Assembly (NCBI RefSeq): GCF_009380215.1
Contig: NZ_WHUG01000005.1
Span: 310,001 to 374,000, forward strand
Origin: Rugamonas aquatica
GTDB taxonomy: Bacteria; Pseudomonadota; Gammaproteobacteria; Burkholderiales; Burkholderiaceae_D
Length of the DNA stretch: 64,000 bases
Direction of reading: 5' to 3'
A model generated the notes under the pieces. The model searched no databases. It was not told the DNA's origin and worked only from the letters and a program-made list of their open reading frames with translations. Shown one piece after another: positions 9,843 through 19,500 of this stretch. Numbering within the stretch: the first letter of the stretch is position 1; each line of letters begins with the position of its first letter. Made by a program: the position numbers and the translations under genes.

Positions 9843-10856
9843 TTATTTGATGTTCACGCGCGAAATCGTACCGCCCGCGACCGGCGGCAAGGCCAGCGGC
9901 GCGCCGCCCAGCGTGGCTTCCACGCCGCCCGGTTTGCCGACGATCAGCAGTGCCGGATCCTTGATATCGAAGGTCTCGGTGCTGCCGGCTTTCACCAGCC
10001 GCGAAATCAGCGGCGTCGTGCCTGGGCGGCGGATTTCCACCCACGAATCCTGCGTCACTTTCAGCACCAGCTGGCTACCGCTGGCTGCCACCGGAGCGGC
10101 GGCCGGCGGCGATACTTGTGCAACCGGCGCGGCCGGAGCCGGTGCAGGCGCTGGCGCCGCAGCGGCTGGCGTCGTTGCCGTCGCCGTCGCCGGGGCGGCA
10201 TCCGCCGGCGCGCCTTGCGGCGGCACCGAAATCAGCGGCACGCTTGGCGTCTGCAACGGCGCGGTTTCCTGGCCCGGCTTGGCGATCGTGGTTTCGATCG
10301 GCGCAATCGCCGCTTCGGCCGGCTTCGGCAACTCAGCGCTTGCGCTGGCCGATGCATCCTTGTCCGAGCGCTGGAACAGCGTGGCCGGGATCAAACCGGT
10401 CTGGTAGGCATACGCGCCGGCGGCGGCCACCACCACCACGGCCGCCACGCCGACCAGCCACGCGGCCGGACCGGGCGAACGTCCCGTCATCGACGGGAAG
10501 CGCGACTCGGTGAAGGTGGCGGCGATTTCCTTGCGCGGCGGCGCAGCCTCGTGGCTGGTCGGCGAAATCACTTCGATCATCGCCACCAGCGGCGTGGCGT
10601 CTATCTTCACGACCTTGGCGTAGGCGCGCACAAAGCCGCGCACCACGGCCATATTCGGCAGCGCGGCGTAGTCGCCCGCTTCCAGCGCCTTGACCTGGCG
10701 CGGGGCCAGCTTCAGCTGGTCGGCAATCTGTTCGACCGTCAGCCCCATCGCTTCGCGCTGGGCTGCCAGTTGTGCTCCGGGCGTGGCCAGGCTGCTGCCC
10801 TGGTCCTTTGGCGGTTCTGCCCACTCTGAATTCATTGGTATCCCTGTCTCACTCAT
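9843..10856 (-). CDS. rodZ: RodZ-like helix-turn-helix/DUF4115 membrane protein
   Basis: RodZ couples MreB to the wall-elongation machinery. The protein has an N-terminal Cro-type helix-turn-helix (LAAQREAMGLTVEQIADQL), a membrane helix (AWLVGVAAVVVVAAAGAYAY), a long Ala/Pro-rich periplasmic linker and a C-terminal DUF4115 beta domain (SWVEIRRPG). I took the ATG at 10856, which overlaps the pilW stop codon. An ATG at 10835 (MNSEWAEPP) has a better ribosome binding site (ACAGGGA, five bases away) and is the alternative. Confidence 0.88.
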   Translation of the reverse strand: MSETGIPMNSEWAEPPKDQGSSLATPGAQLAAQREAMGLTVEQIADQLKLAPRQVKALEAGDYAALPNMAVVRGFVRAYAKVVKIDATPLVAMIEVISPTSHEAAPPRKEIAATFTESRFPSMTGRSPGPAAWLVGVAAVVVVAAAGAYAYQTGLIPATLFQRSDKDASASASAELPKPAEAAIAPIETTIAKPGQETAPLQTPSVPLISVPPQGAPADAAPATATATTPAAAAPAPAPAPAAPVAQVSPPAAAPVAASGSQLVLKVTQDSWVEIRRPGTTPLISRLVKAGSTETFDIKDPALLIVGKPGGVEATLGGAPLALPPVAGGTISRVNIK

Positions 10857-11670
10857 CAAACGCCCCACGTTGATAAGCAGCATACTCGGTCGAGCCGGGG
10901 TGGTGGCGGCGCAATTGCGTCGCCCAGCCAGCTTCCGCACCCGTATCGCCCAGCTTATGCTGCACCTTAATCCCGAGCCACAGCACTTCGGCCGTCAGGC
11001 TCTCCATCTTTGCCACCTTGTTCAGACGGGTAATGAAGAAATTGGCGCGCACATAATCGCGCTTTTCAAAATAAACCCGCGCCAGATTGGCGTTGGTGGC
11101 CGGCAGGTCGGGCGTCAACTGCAAGGCTTGCAGCAGATAACGCTCCGCGCTGGCGTAATCCTTGATCTTCAGTGCGCAGGAACCGGCGTTGTTCGCGGCG
11201 TTGGCCGGCGAACGGTAGGACCGGTTGCCCAGGGCCGCATCGAACAGCGGCAGCGCCTCGGCCACGCGGCCGGCCTGGCACAGGAACGAGCCGTAATTGT
11301 TGGCCAGATCCGGGTTCGTAGGCGCCAGCTTGCGGGCGCGCACGAAGTTGTCCTCGGCCAGGCCATGCTCGCCCATCGCCTGGTAAATCAGGCCGCGCAT
11401 GCCGTAGCCGTCGGCATAGGCCGGATCGGCCGCCAGCGCCAGCTTGACTTCGTCCAGCGCGAACGGGTACTGGCCCTGTTCGTAGTAGCCGACCGCCAAC
11501 TGCATGCGGATCTCGACCTTGCGCTGGGCTGCGGTCTGGTCCGACACGGTGGGCAGTTCGGCCTGGCCGCTGTTGCCGCGTTCCGGTCCCGGCGATGCGC
11601 AGCCGGCCAACGCCCCTGCCGCGCACAAGGCGACGAGACTGAGCCGGCTCCGCTGCGCCAGGAAGGTCAT
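10849..11670 (-). CDS. pilW: PilW/PilF, type IV pilus TPR lipoprotein
   Basis: This is the pilotin-type lipoprotein needed for assembly and stability of the PilQ secretin or pilus fibres (PilF in Pseudomonas, PilW in Neisseria). The 273-residue precursor has a lipoprotein signal with lipobox LAGC and several TPR units (for example ANNYGSFLCQAGRVAEALPL). It follows rlmN directly, with an ATGA-like overlap, and precedes rodZ, which is the usual neighbourhood. Confidence 0.92.
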   Translation of the reverse strand: MTFLAQRSRLSLVALCAAGALAGCASPGPERGNSGQAELPTVSDQTAAQRKVEIRMQLAVGYYEQGQYPFALDEVKLALAADPAYADGYGMRGLIYQAMGEHGLAEDNFVRARKLAPTNPDLANNYGSFLCQAGRVAEALPLFDAALGNRSYRSPANAANNAGSCALKIKDYASAERYLLQALQLTPDLPATNANLARVYFEKRDYVRANFFITRLNKVAKMESLTAEVLWLGIKVQHKLGDTGAEAGWATQLRRHHPGSTEYAAYQRGAFDE

Positions 11671-12869
11671 CAGGAACGAATCTCCACGATCTTGCCGAAG
11701 TTGGCGCCGAATTTTTGCTGATACTCGGCCATCTTCTCCATGCGCTGGGCGACCTTGGTGCGGTCCTGGACTTCGCCGGCCAATTGGCCGCAGGCGGCGT
11801 CGATATCGTCGCCGCGCGTTTTGCGGATGGTAGTGACGATGCCGCCGTCGACCAGGATCTGCGCGAAGGCCTTGATGCGCGGGTTCTTCGAGCGCAGCAG
11901 GCCCGATTCCGGGAAGGGATTGAACGGAATCAGGTTGAATTTGCAGTTGACGCCGAACTCGCGGTCCTGCACCAGGGCCAGCAGTTCACGGGCGTTCTCG
12001 TCGGAGTCGTTGACGCCGTCGAGCATGCAGTACTCGAAGGTGATGAAGTCGCGCGGCGCAAATTCCAGGTAGCGCTTGCAGGCGGCCATCAGCTCTTTGA
12101 GCGGGTATTTTTTGTTCAGCGGGATCAGGCTGTCGCGCAGCTTGTCGTTGGACGCGTGCAGCGAGACGGCCAGCGCCACCGGCACTTCCTGCGACAGCTT
12201 GTCCATCATCGGCACCACGCCGGAGGTGGACAGGGTCACGCGGCGGCGCGACAGGCCGTAGGCGTTATCGTCCAGCATCAGCTTGAGGGCGGTGGCGGTC
12301 GGCTCGAAGTTCAGCAGCGGCTCGCCCATGCCCATCATGACCACGTTGGTGATCTGGCGTTCGCCTTTCGGGCCGGGCTCAATGCCCTTGGTGCGGCGCA
12401 GTTCGAACTCCGCCATCCACAGCTGGCCGATGATTTCGCCAACCGACAGATTGCGCGAGAAGCCCTGCTTGCCGGTCGAGCAGAAGCGGCAGTTGACGGC
12501 GCAGCCGGCCTGGGTCGAGATGCACAGCGTGCCGCGGTTTTCTTCCGGGATGAACACGGTTTCGACCGCGTTGCCGTTGCCGACGTCGACCAGCCATTTG
12601 CGCGTGCCGTCGGTGGACGTGTGGTCGCTGATGATGGCCGGCGCCGTGACGTGGGCGCGGGTTTTCAGTTTGTCGCGCAGCGACTTGGCCAGATCGGTCA
12701 TGCTGTCGAAATCCGACGCGCCGAATTGGTGGATCCAGCGCTGCAGCTGCTTGGCGCGGAACGGCTTCTCTCCCAACTCGGCGCAATAAGCGATAAGCTG
12801 CGCGGGATCGAAGTCCAGCAAGTTGGTCAGAGGTGCGTTCATATTCTGGTTCAAAACAGTACTAATCAT
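11670..12869 (-). CDS. rlmN: RlmN, dual-specificity 23S rRNA/tRNA A-C2 methyltransferase
   Basis: RlmN is a radical-SAM enzyme that methylates A2503 of 23S rRNA and A37 of certain tRNAs. The radical-SAM cluster motif CAVNCRFC is present, with GMGEPLLN and the C-terminal [10 protein letters not shown] region. The start at 12869 (MISTVLNQ) is preceded by a purine run CGGAAAAA that lies on the 3' arm of a hairpin. A start at 12842 ([11 protein letters not shown]) would also fit the family and lacks a clear ribosome binding site. The length is 399 or 390 residues. Confidence 0.93.
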   Translation of the reverse strand: MISTVLNQNMNAPLTNLLDFDPAQLIAYCAELGEKPFRAKQLQRWIHQFGASDFDSMTDLAKSLRDKLKTRAHVTAPAIISDHTSTDGTRKWLVDVGNGNAVETVFIPEENRGTLCISTQAGCAVNCRFCSTGKQGFSRNLSVGEIIGQLWMAEFELRRTKGIEPGPKGERQITNVVMMGMGEPLLNFEPTATALKLMLDDNAYGLSRRRVTLSTSGVVPMMDKLSQEVPVALAVSLHASNDKLRDSLIPLNKKYPLKELMAACKRYLEFAPRDFITFEYCMLDGVNDSDENARELLALVQDREFGVNCKFNLIPFNPFPESGLLRSKNPRIKAFAQILVDGGIVTTIRKTRGDDIDAACGQLAGEVQDRTKVAQRMEKMAEYQQKFGANFGKIVEIRS

Positions 12870-12874
12870 TTTTT

Positions 12875-12902
12875 CCGTTTCCGCACCGCGGCGCGGAAAC
12901 GG
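12875..12902 (-). other. Perfect 10-bp hairpin between ndk and rlmN
   Basis: The arms CCGTTTCCGC and GCGGAAACGG pair perfectly around an 8-base loop. On the transcribed strand the hairpin starts 12 bases after the ndk stop codon and ends five bases before the rlmN ATG at 12869. It is followed by A residues, so it is not a standard terminator. It would include part of the purine-rich sequence that could serve as the rlmN ribosome binding site. Confidence 0.6.
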
Positions 12903-12914
12903 ATCTACTAAAAA

Positions 12915-13322
12915 TTACTTACCGAAGAAGTAAGCGATTTCAACTTGGGCGGCTTCGACAGCGTCGGAACCGTGAACAGCGTTAGCGTCGATCGAATCGG
13001 CGAAGTCGGCGCGGATGGTGCCTTTGTCAGCCTTCTTAGGATCGGTAGCGCCCATCAGTTCGCGGTTTTTCAGGACTGCGTTTTCGCCTTCCAGAGCTTG
13101 GATCATGACTGGACCGGAGACCATGAAGTCAACCAGATCCTTGAAGAAACCGCGCTCTTTGTGCGCAGCGTAGAAGCCTTCGGCTTCTTCACGCGACAGT
13201 TGCTTCATTTGAGCAGCAACGATCTTCAGGCCAGCGCCTTCGAAGCGGCTGTAGATTTGGCCGATTACGTTTTTTGCAACTGCGTCTGGTTTGATGATCG
13301 ACAGGGTGCGTTCGATTGCCAT
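12915..13322 (-). CDS. ndk: Ndk, nucleoside diphosphate kinase
   Basis: Ndk transfers the gamma phosphate between nucleoside triphosphates and diphosphates through a phosphohistidine. The 135-residue protein begins [12 protein letters not shown] and carries the active-site NAVHGSD with His117. It is slightly shorter than the usual 140 or so residues but lacks no motif. The ribosome binding site TTGGAG lies eight bases before the ATG. It is the first gene of the conserved minus-strand block. Confidence 0.97.
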   Translation of the reverse strand: MAIERTLSIIKPDAVAKNVIGQIYSRFEGAGLKIVAAQMKQLSREEAEGFYAAHKERGFFKDLVDFMVSGPVMIQALEGENAVLKNRELMGATDPKKADKGTIRADFADSIDANAVHGSDAVEAAQVEIAYFFGK

Positions 13323-13347
13323 TTAAAAAACTCCAATAAAAAGAAAG

Positions 13348-13376
13348 GTTTAAAACAAAATTGATAACTCAATCAA
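13348..13376 (-). promoter_or_regulatory. Possible sigma-70 promoter of ndk
   Basis: On the minus strand TTGATT and TTAAAC are separated by exactly 17 bases, 25 bases upstream of the ndk ATG. The surrounding stretch is clearly more AT-rich than the genes. The -10 match is only moderate, so this is a suggestion. Confidence 0.35.
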
Positions 13377-13521
13377 CCTTTGATTTTACCATAGAACACC
13401 CCATATACCGAGAAACGGCAGTAGATAAGCTTGCAAGATAGGCCATGACAGCCTGTTTGGCGAGGAAAAATCAGGCATATGGCCGTATTAAGCCATCTTT
13501 AAGCAGGTTTTCGGGCCTATT

Positions 13522-13551
13522 TTGCGCATTTTTACCCCGGCGTGCTATGCT
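13522..13551 (+). promoter_or_regulatory. Possible promoter of the BI-1 gene
   Basis: TTGCGC and TATGCT are separated by 18 bases, ending about 40 bases before the start codon. The -10 is reasonable and the -35 only half-matches. Confidence 0.35.
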
Positions 13552-13592
13552 TTTGGCAAGCGGTATTCGAATCACTATGAAGGAGGTTCTTT

Positions 13593-14273
13593 ATGAACAA
13601 CATGCAAAACACCTACGACCTGGCGGGAAGCCGCCAGTCGGTGCAGCACAAAGTGCTGCGCAACACCTACTGGCTGCTGGCGCTGTCGATGGTACCGACC
13701 ATTTTTGGCGCGGTGCTGGGCGTCTCGCTGCACCTGCCGCTGGGCGGCGGGCTGATGGCGCTGCTGTTCCTCGGGATCGCCTTCGGCTTCATCTGGGGCA
13801 TTGAGAAGAACAAGGATTCCGGCCTGGGCGTAGCCCTGCTGCTGGGCTTCACTTTCTTCATGGGCTTGTGGCTGACGCCTCTGCTGTCGCGCATCCTGGG
13901 CTTCTCGAACGGCGGCTTCCTGATCATGACCGCGTTTGGCGGCACGGCGTCGGTGTTCGCGGTGCTGGCGACCATCGCCACGGTATCGAAGCGCGACTTC
14001 TCGGGCATGGCCAACTGGCTGTTCGCGGGCGTGGTGGTGATCCTGCTGGCATCGGTCGCCAACATCTTCCTGGGCATCCCGGCGCTGGCAATCGTGATTT
14101 CGGTGGTAGCGATCGCGATCTTCTCGGCTTACATCCTGTATGACGTGCAGCAGATCATCAACGGCGGCGAGACCAACTACATCCGCGCCACGCTGAACAT
14201 CTACCTGGACGTGTACAACATCTTCGTCAACCTGCTGTCGCTGCTGGGCATCTTCGGCGGCAACCGCGACTAA
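13593..14273 (+). CDS. Bax inhibitor-1/YccA family membrane protein
   Basis: The 226-residue protein has about seven hydrophobic segments and the BI-1 family pattern, including a final YDVQQIINGG segment and an acidic loop with NYIRATLNIYLDVYNIFVNLL. Bacterial members (YbhL, YccA) are inner-membrane proteins. YccA binds FtsH, and others act as pH-dependent calcium channels; which applies here cannot be told. A strong ribosome binding site AAGGAGG lies six bases before the ATG. It is divergent from ndk and ends in a good terminator. Confidence 0.93.
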   Translation: MNNMQNTYDLAGSRQSVQHKVLRNTYWLLALSMVPTIFGAVLGVSLHLPLGGGLMALLFLGIAFGFIWGIEKNKDSGLGVALLLGFTFFMGLWLTPLLSRILGFSNGGFLIMTAFGGTASVFAVLATIATVSKRDFSGMANWLFAGVVVILLASVANIFLGIPALAIVISVVAIAIFSAYILYDVQQIINGGETNYIRATLNIYLDVYNIFVNLLSLLGIFGGNRD

Positions 14274-14294
14274 GCGACACCAGCAACACCATCG

Positions 14295-14320
14295 AAAGCC
14301 GGCCTAGCGCCGGCTTTTTT
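14295..14320 (+). terminator. Intrinsic terminator of the BI-1 gene
   Basis: The arms AAAGCCGGC and GCCGGCTTT pair around a five-base loop and are followed by more T residues. It lies 22 bases after the stop codon. Confidence 0.85.
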
Positions 14321-14326
14321 CATGAT

Positions 14327-14410
14327 GGGGTCAAGTCTGACATTTGGACACGGCCTCTGCCGTAATAGCTGCCACGGCAGAGGCCGTGTCCAAATGTCAG
14401 ACTTGACCCC
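14327..14410. repeat. Perfect 36-bp inverted repeat, GGGGTCAAG element copy 1
   Basis: Two perfect 36-base arms (14327-14362 and 14375-14410) flank a 12-base loop. The outer arm begins GGGGTCAAGTCTGACATTTG. It fills the gap between the terminator of the BI-1 gene and the stop codon of the convergent pbpC. The outer 25 bases of the arm recur at 46391-46475. Such elements resemble REP-like sequences mobilised in trans by IS200-type (RAYT) transposases, but no such gene is in this window. Confidence 0.9.
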
Positions 14411-14414
14411 AGGG

Positions 14415-16514
14415 TTAGCGAACGTGGAAGCGGGTGGTGGTGACGACCTGGGCGTTGGCGTCGATCAGGGCCAGTTGGTGCGGGCCGGGGACGGGGCGCC
14501 AGGCGTAGTCGGTGTTGGCCTGGCCTAGATCGGCGCCGTCGAGGCGCCACGACAGGCCCTTGCCGCCCTGTGCCTGGAAGAAGACGCGCTGGATGGCGTC
14601 CGGGATGTCGGGGTCAATGGCGATGATGCTCGCTTCGCCCGGATAGAGGATCTTCGCCGCGCGCTGGGTATCCTGCACCAGCGCGATCACCGGGCTTTCG
14701 GTGCCGGCGATGAACCATTCGCCACGCGCCGATTCCAGCGCCGGCTGGTAGACGATCTGCTGACGCACCACGCCGGCCGGCGGCTGCGGCGCCCTGCCCG
14801 GCTGCCCGCGATGCAGGTAATCCATCACGTCGCGCCACACCGGCGCCGCGCCGCTGACACCGGAAACATCCCACATCGACTGTCCATCGAAATTGCCGAC
14901 CCAGACGCCTACCGTGTACCTGTCCGTGTAACCCATGCACCAGTTGTCGCGCATGTCCTTGCTAGTGCCGGTTTTGACGGCACTCCAGAAGGTCGTGGCC
15001 AACTCGTTCTTCAGCCCGAAGGTCAGGCTGCGCGCGGCGCGGTCGGACAGGATGTCGCCGATGATGAAGGCCGCCCTGCCATCCAGCACCCGCCGCGTAG
15101 ACGCAGAAGCCGCGCGCGGCGCCAGCGTCACCGGGCCATACACGCCGCCGTTGGCCAGCGTGCGGTAGGCGTTACTCAACTCCAGCAGCGTGACCTCTGC
15201 CGATCCCAGCGCCAAAGAATAGCCGTAGTAGTCCGGCGATTCGGTCAGGCTGTTCAAGCCTACATCATGCAGGCGCTCGTAGAAGCGGTCCATGCCCGTC
15301 ATCACCAGCGTACGCACCGCCGGCACGTTGAGCGAGCTGGCAAGACTGGTCCGCACACTGACGTGGCCTTTGAATTCCTTGTCGTAGTTCTGCGGGATAT
15401 ACAGGCCGGTCGGCGTGGAGATATCGATCGCCGTATCGTCCATCACCGACGCCGCCGTGATCAGCCGGCGCTCCAGCGCCAGCTCGTACAGAAAAGGCTT
15501 GAGCGTGGACCCGGCCTGCCGCAGCGCCGCCACGCCATCGACCTCGCCGGTACCGGCATTGCCGATATAGGCCAGGATCTCGCCGCTGGCGTTATCCAGC
15601 ACCACCACCGCGCCGTCGTTGACGTTGCGCGTCCTCAGCGACATCAGTTGCTGGCGCAAGGCCGTCTGCGCGTAGCGCTGCAAGTCGGCGTCGAGCGTGC
15701 TGCGTACCGACTGTCCGCCACTGGTCAGCAACTGCTGCGCCACCTGCGGCGCTGGCGGCAGATCGGCCGCCATCAGCGGACGGCTCATCGCGATCATGGT
15801 CCGCAGTTCGATCTCGCTACAGGTGGCCGGCGCCTTGAGCTCACGCGACAACGCACACGCGCGCTGCCACACCACCTTGGGCGCCGCACCCGGCCCGCGC
15901 AGCAGGCTGGCCAGGATCATCGATTCGGTCAGGTTCAGTCCCGACGGCGCCTTGCCGAACAGGCCCCGCGCCGCCGCGCCCACGCCTTGCAACTCGCCGC
16001 GGAAGGAGACCAGGTTCAGATAGGCTTCCATGATCTGCGGCTTGGTCCAGCTGGCGTCGATCTCGCGGGCGGCCTTGATCTGGTCCCACTTCTGCCCCCA
16101 GCTGCGGCCCTTGGCGGAAGCCTGCAGATGCGGATCCAGTTGCGCGGCCAACTGCATGGTGATGGTGGAGGCGCCGCGCGGACGGCTGCGGAACAGATTG
16201 TCCCAGGCGGCCTTGGTGGCCGCGCTCCAGTCCACGCCTCCGTGTTCGTAGAAGCGCTGGTCTTCGGCTTGCAGCACGGCCGCCGGCAGGCTGGGCGAGA
16301 TGTCGGCCAGCGCCACCCATGGCAGGCGGCGCACTTTCATGTCGATGCGCAGCGACTGCACCGGCTGGCCGTTGCGGTCCAACAGTTCGGCCTCCGAGGA
16401 GCGGTAGCCGGACCGCACCTGCTCCGGCGTCGGTACGCTAAACGCATCGGCACTCGGCGCGGCGCCATGTGCGGCGCCGGCCAGCGCCAGCAAGCTTGCT
16501 GCTATCAGTTTCAT
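14415..16514 (-). CDS. pbpC: PbpC, penicillin-binding protein 1C
   Basis: PbpC is a bifunctional peptidoglycan enzyme of the PBP1C class. It has a signal sequence or anchor (residues 1-19), a glycosyltransferase family 51 domain with the catalytic Glu84 in AEDQRFYEHGGVD, and a transpeptidase domain with S336-T-L-K339 and the K514-T-G motif. A C-terminal PBP1C-specific domain completes the 699 residues. The ATG overlaps the stop codon of the alpha-2-macroglobulin gene (ATGA). This pairing is known from E. coli yfhM-pbpC, where the two are thought to act together at sites of wall damage. Confidence 0.95.
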   Translation of the reverse strand: MKLIAASLLALAGAAHGAAPSADAFSVPTPEQVRSGYRSSEAELLDRNGQPVQSLRIDMKVRRLPWVALADISPSLPAAVLQAEDQRFYEHGGVDWSAATKAAWDNLFRSRPRGASTITMQLAAQLDPHLQASAKGRSWGQKWDQIKAAREIDASWTKPQIMEAYLNLVSFRGELQGVGAAARGLFGKAPSGLNLTESMILASLLRGPGAAPKVVWQRACALSRELKAPATCSEIELRTMIAMSRPLMAADLPPAPQVAQQLLTSGGQSVRSTLDADLQRYAQTALRQQLMSLRTRNVNDGAVVVLDNASGEILAYIGNAGTGEVDGVAALRQAGSTLKPFLYELALERRLITAASVMDDTAIDISTPTGLYIPQNYDKEFKGHVSVRTSLASSLNVPAVRTLVMTGMDRFYERLHDVGLNSLTESPDYYGYSLALGSAEVTLLELSNAYRTLANGGVYGPVTLAPRAASASTRRVLDGRAAFIIGDILSDRAARSLTFGLKNELATTFWSAVKTGTSKDMRDNWCMGYTDRYTVGVWVGNFDGQSMWDVSGVSGAAPVWRDVMDYLHRGQPGRAPQPPAGVVRQQIVYQPALESARGEWFIAGTESPVIALVQDTQRAAKILYPGEASIIAIDPDIPDAIQRVFFQAQGGKGLSWRLDGADLGQANTDYAWRPVPGPHQLALIDANAQVVTTTRFHVR

Positions 16515-19500
16515 TTCACGCTCATCGGTGCATTCGGCGCTTCGCCAAACATCTCCGGGCTGTACATCGCTTCGACACGCGTAGAAGGCAGGTTGAACTG
16601 GCCCGGATTATTCAAACGCACAGTGTACTCCACGCTCCACTTTCCTTTCGGGACGAACTGGTAGAACGCGTGATAACCCTCGAAAGTACGCTCCTCGAAC
16701 ACCGGCCAGGTCCAGCCGATGCTCTTGTTGCCGGCGCTGAGCAACTGCGAATCGCGCCCCAGCCCGGAACCGAGCACGGTGGCGCTGGCCGGAATAGGAT
16801 CGTCCACCACCACCCAGGTCATGTCCGACTGCGCTTCCAGGTCCAGATGCACGCGATAGACATCGCCACGCGACCAGACGCCGGCCTTCTTCTGCTCCAC
16901 CGGCGTGATGGTCTTGGCGATCTTGTAGCCGCTCGATACGGGCGCCTTCAACGGCAGTGCGGCCAGCGTCTGCACCGTCACCCATGGCTTGCCGGTGCCA
17001 ACGTGGCTCAGCTCCAGCTCTCCACTGCCGCGCGGCCAAGGCAGCATCGCGCTGCCGCCCTTGGACGTGCCGCCGAAAGCGATGCTCTTGCTGGCCTGCG
17101 CCAGCGTGGCGCTGCTGGTGCCGGTGACGGCCACGCTCTCGAACTTCTGCGAGAAGCGGTCGATCGCCAGCGTGCCCCAGGCATTGGCTACCGTCGTGCC
17201 CCAGCGGCCCTTCTTCTGGCGCCCCAGCGCGCCGCGCGCCAGACGGCCCATGTCGTCCTTCCAGGCCGGGTTGTCCGCCATCGCCAGCAGCAGCCGGTTG
17301 GCGTTGGTGTCGGCGGACGCCATCAACCACCACCAGTCGTCGGTGCGCTCGGTCGAGAAGCCCATCGTCGTGCCTTGCAGGTTCAGGCGCGAACGCAAAA
17401 TCTGGTCGGCCTGCGCCAGCCGTTGCGCGCGCATCGGCAGCTTGGGCGAACGCTTAAGCACCAGGTACCAGTCGATGACGGCCGATGTCGGCCACAGGTT
17501 AGGCTCGGCGGCGAAGGACTCCAGCGCTTCCGGCAGGATGCCGTTGGAGCGCGACAGCGCCTCCAGCGCAGCCACCTTGCGGATCGCCAGGTCCGCGGTC
17601 GGCAGCGACGAGTAGCGCACCACCTTACCCTGCACAAAGGCCATCAGGCCAGTCTCCATGCGCCCCTTCAGCTCCGCCGGGATGTCGTAGCCCGCCTCCT
17701 GCGAGGCCGACAGCACATAAGCGGTCAGCGAGTCGGAGCCCTGCTGCATGCTGGCGAAGTATTTGACCAGACCATCGGCATCCAGATGCGCCGGCAGCGT
17801 ATCGACCGCCGACTGCCACATCGCCTTGTCATGCAGCGCGATGGCGCGCGAGCTGACCTGCTCGAAGCAGCGGTATGGGTAGGCGCTCATGTAATCGCGC
17901 ACGCCCGGCAGATCGCTGCCCAGGCGGGCGCTGAACTGCGTCTGCACGCCGCCGCGTCCCGGCAGCGCATCGTCCGGCAGGCGGACCTGCATCGACTGCT
18001 TGCCGTCCAGTTGCAGCAGCGTGGCCTGCGTGGTGCGTACCGGCACGGCGGCCACCACTTTCTGCTTGACCTTCAAGCGGTCGCGCGAGGCAGGACCGCC
18101 CTCGCCTTCGGCCACGATGCTGGCACTGACATCCCACGCCAGCGAGCTGACATTCAGCGGCACCTGATAGTCCCAGCCGATATCCTGCGCCTGCCCCGCC
18201 TCCAGCGACACCTGCTGCGGCGCCAACGCCTTGCCGCCCGCGCTGGCGGTCAGCGCGACCTTGACGGCGGCGTCGGTGGTGTTACGCAGCGTGAAGCCGG
18301 CGCGGAAGCGGTCGCCCTCGCGCACCAGCGCGGGCAGGCCTGACAGCAGTATCAAATCCTGCGAGCTGCGCACCTCGGTGCGGCCGGTGCCGAACAGGTC
18401 GGCGTTGGCGCTGGCGATGGCGACGATGCGGAAGGCCGTCAACGAGTCGTTGATCGGCACCTGCACCGTGGCTTCGCCGTTGGCGTCCAGAACGACGCGG
18501 CCTTTCCAGAACAGCAGCGTGTCGAACAGCTCACGCCCACCGCCCTTGCCGCCGCCACCGCCGTGCGGCACAGCCTTGCGGCCGAAGTGGCGCTTGCCGA
18601 CCACCTGCATCTGCGCGGTCGCCGTCTGCACTTGCAGGCTGCGCTGCTGCATCATCGCTTCCAGCAGATCCCAGCTGGTGTTGGGCATCAGCTCCAGCAG
18701 GCCGACATCGACCGCCGCCAGCGCCACCTCCGCACCGGCGGGCGGCGCCGAGCCGTCCGCACGCGTGACCTTGACCGCCACCGTGGCCTTGTCGCGGATG
18801 TTGTAGACCGGCTTGTCCGCCGTGACCTGCACCTTCAGTTCATTGGCCGACCAGCCCACGCGAAGCGGCGTGATCCCCAGCTTGTAGGCGGGCTTGCCCA
18901 GGTCGACCAGCGCGGTCGGCTGCACGCTGGCCACACGGCCGCGCACCACCAGCGCCGATACGTACACATTCGGCGCATAGCTGTTCTTGACCGGGATGGT
19001 GAACACCGGCGCGCTGCCCGACAGCGGACGCACATAGGTATCGATGACGCCCTCGCGCTCCACCGTAATCAGCGCGGTCGCTTCGCGGAACGGCATGCGC
19101 ACCTGGAAGCTGGCCGTTTCGCCCGGCTCGTAGCGCTTCTTCTCCGGCAGCAGGTCGATGCGATCGTTGTCGGTGGCGTTGAACCACCAGTCGGCGCCGT
19201 CGGCCACCCAGGTTTCGCGGTTGGTCATGGCGACGCGCTGTTGCGCATCCTGCGTTTTGGCGCGCAGGATCAGGTTGCCCGATGCGGGCGCTTTGACCTG
19301 GCAGATCAGCAGGCCCTTGTTGTCGGTCTTGCCCGCGCAGGCCGCGCCCAGGGCCTTGACCTCGTTGTTGTTCTCGTAGGCGTAGAAGCCGCCGATCAGA
19401 CGGCGCCGATGCGAGTACGACTGCCGCTGGAAGAAGTCCACAGACACCGGAGCATCCGCCACCGGTTTGCCTTGCAGGTCCAGCACCACCACCTGGAACT

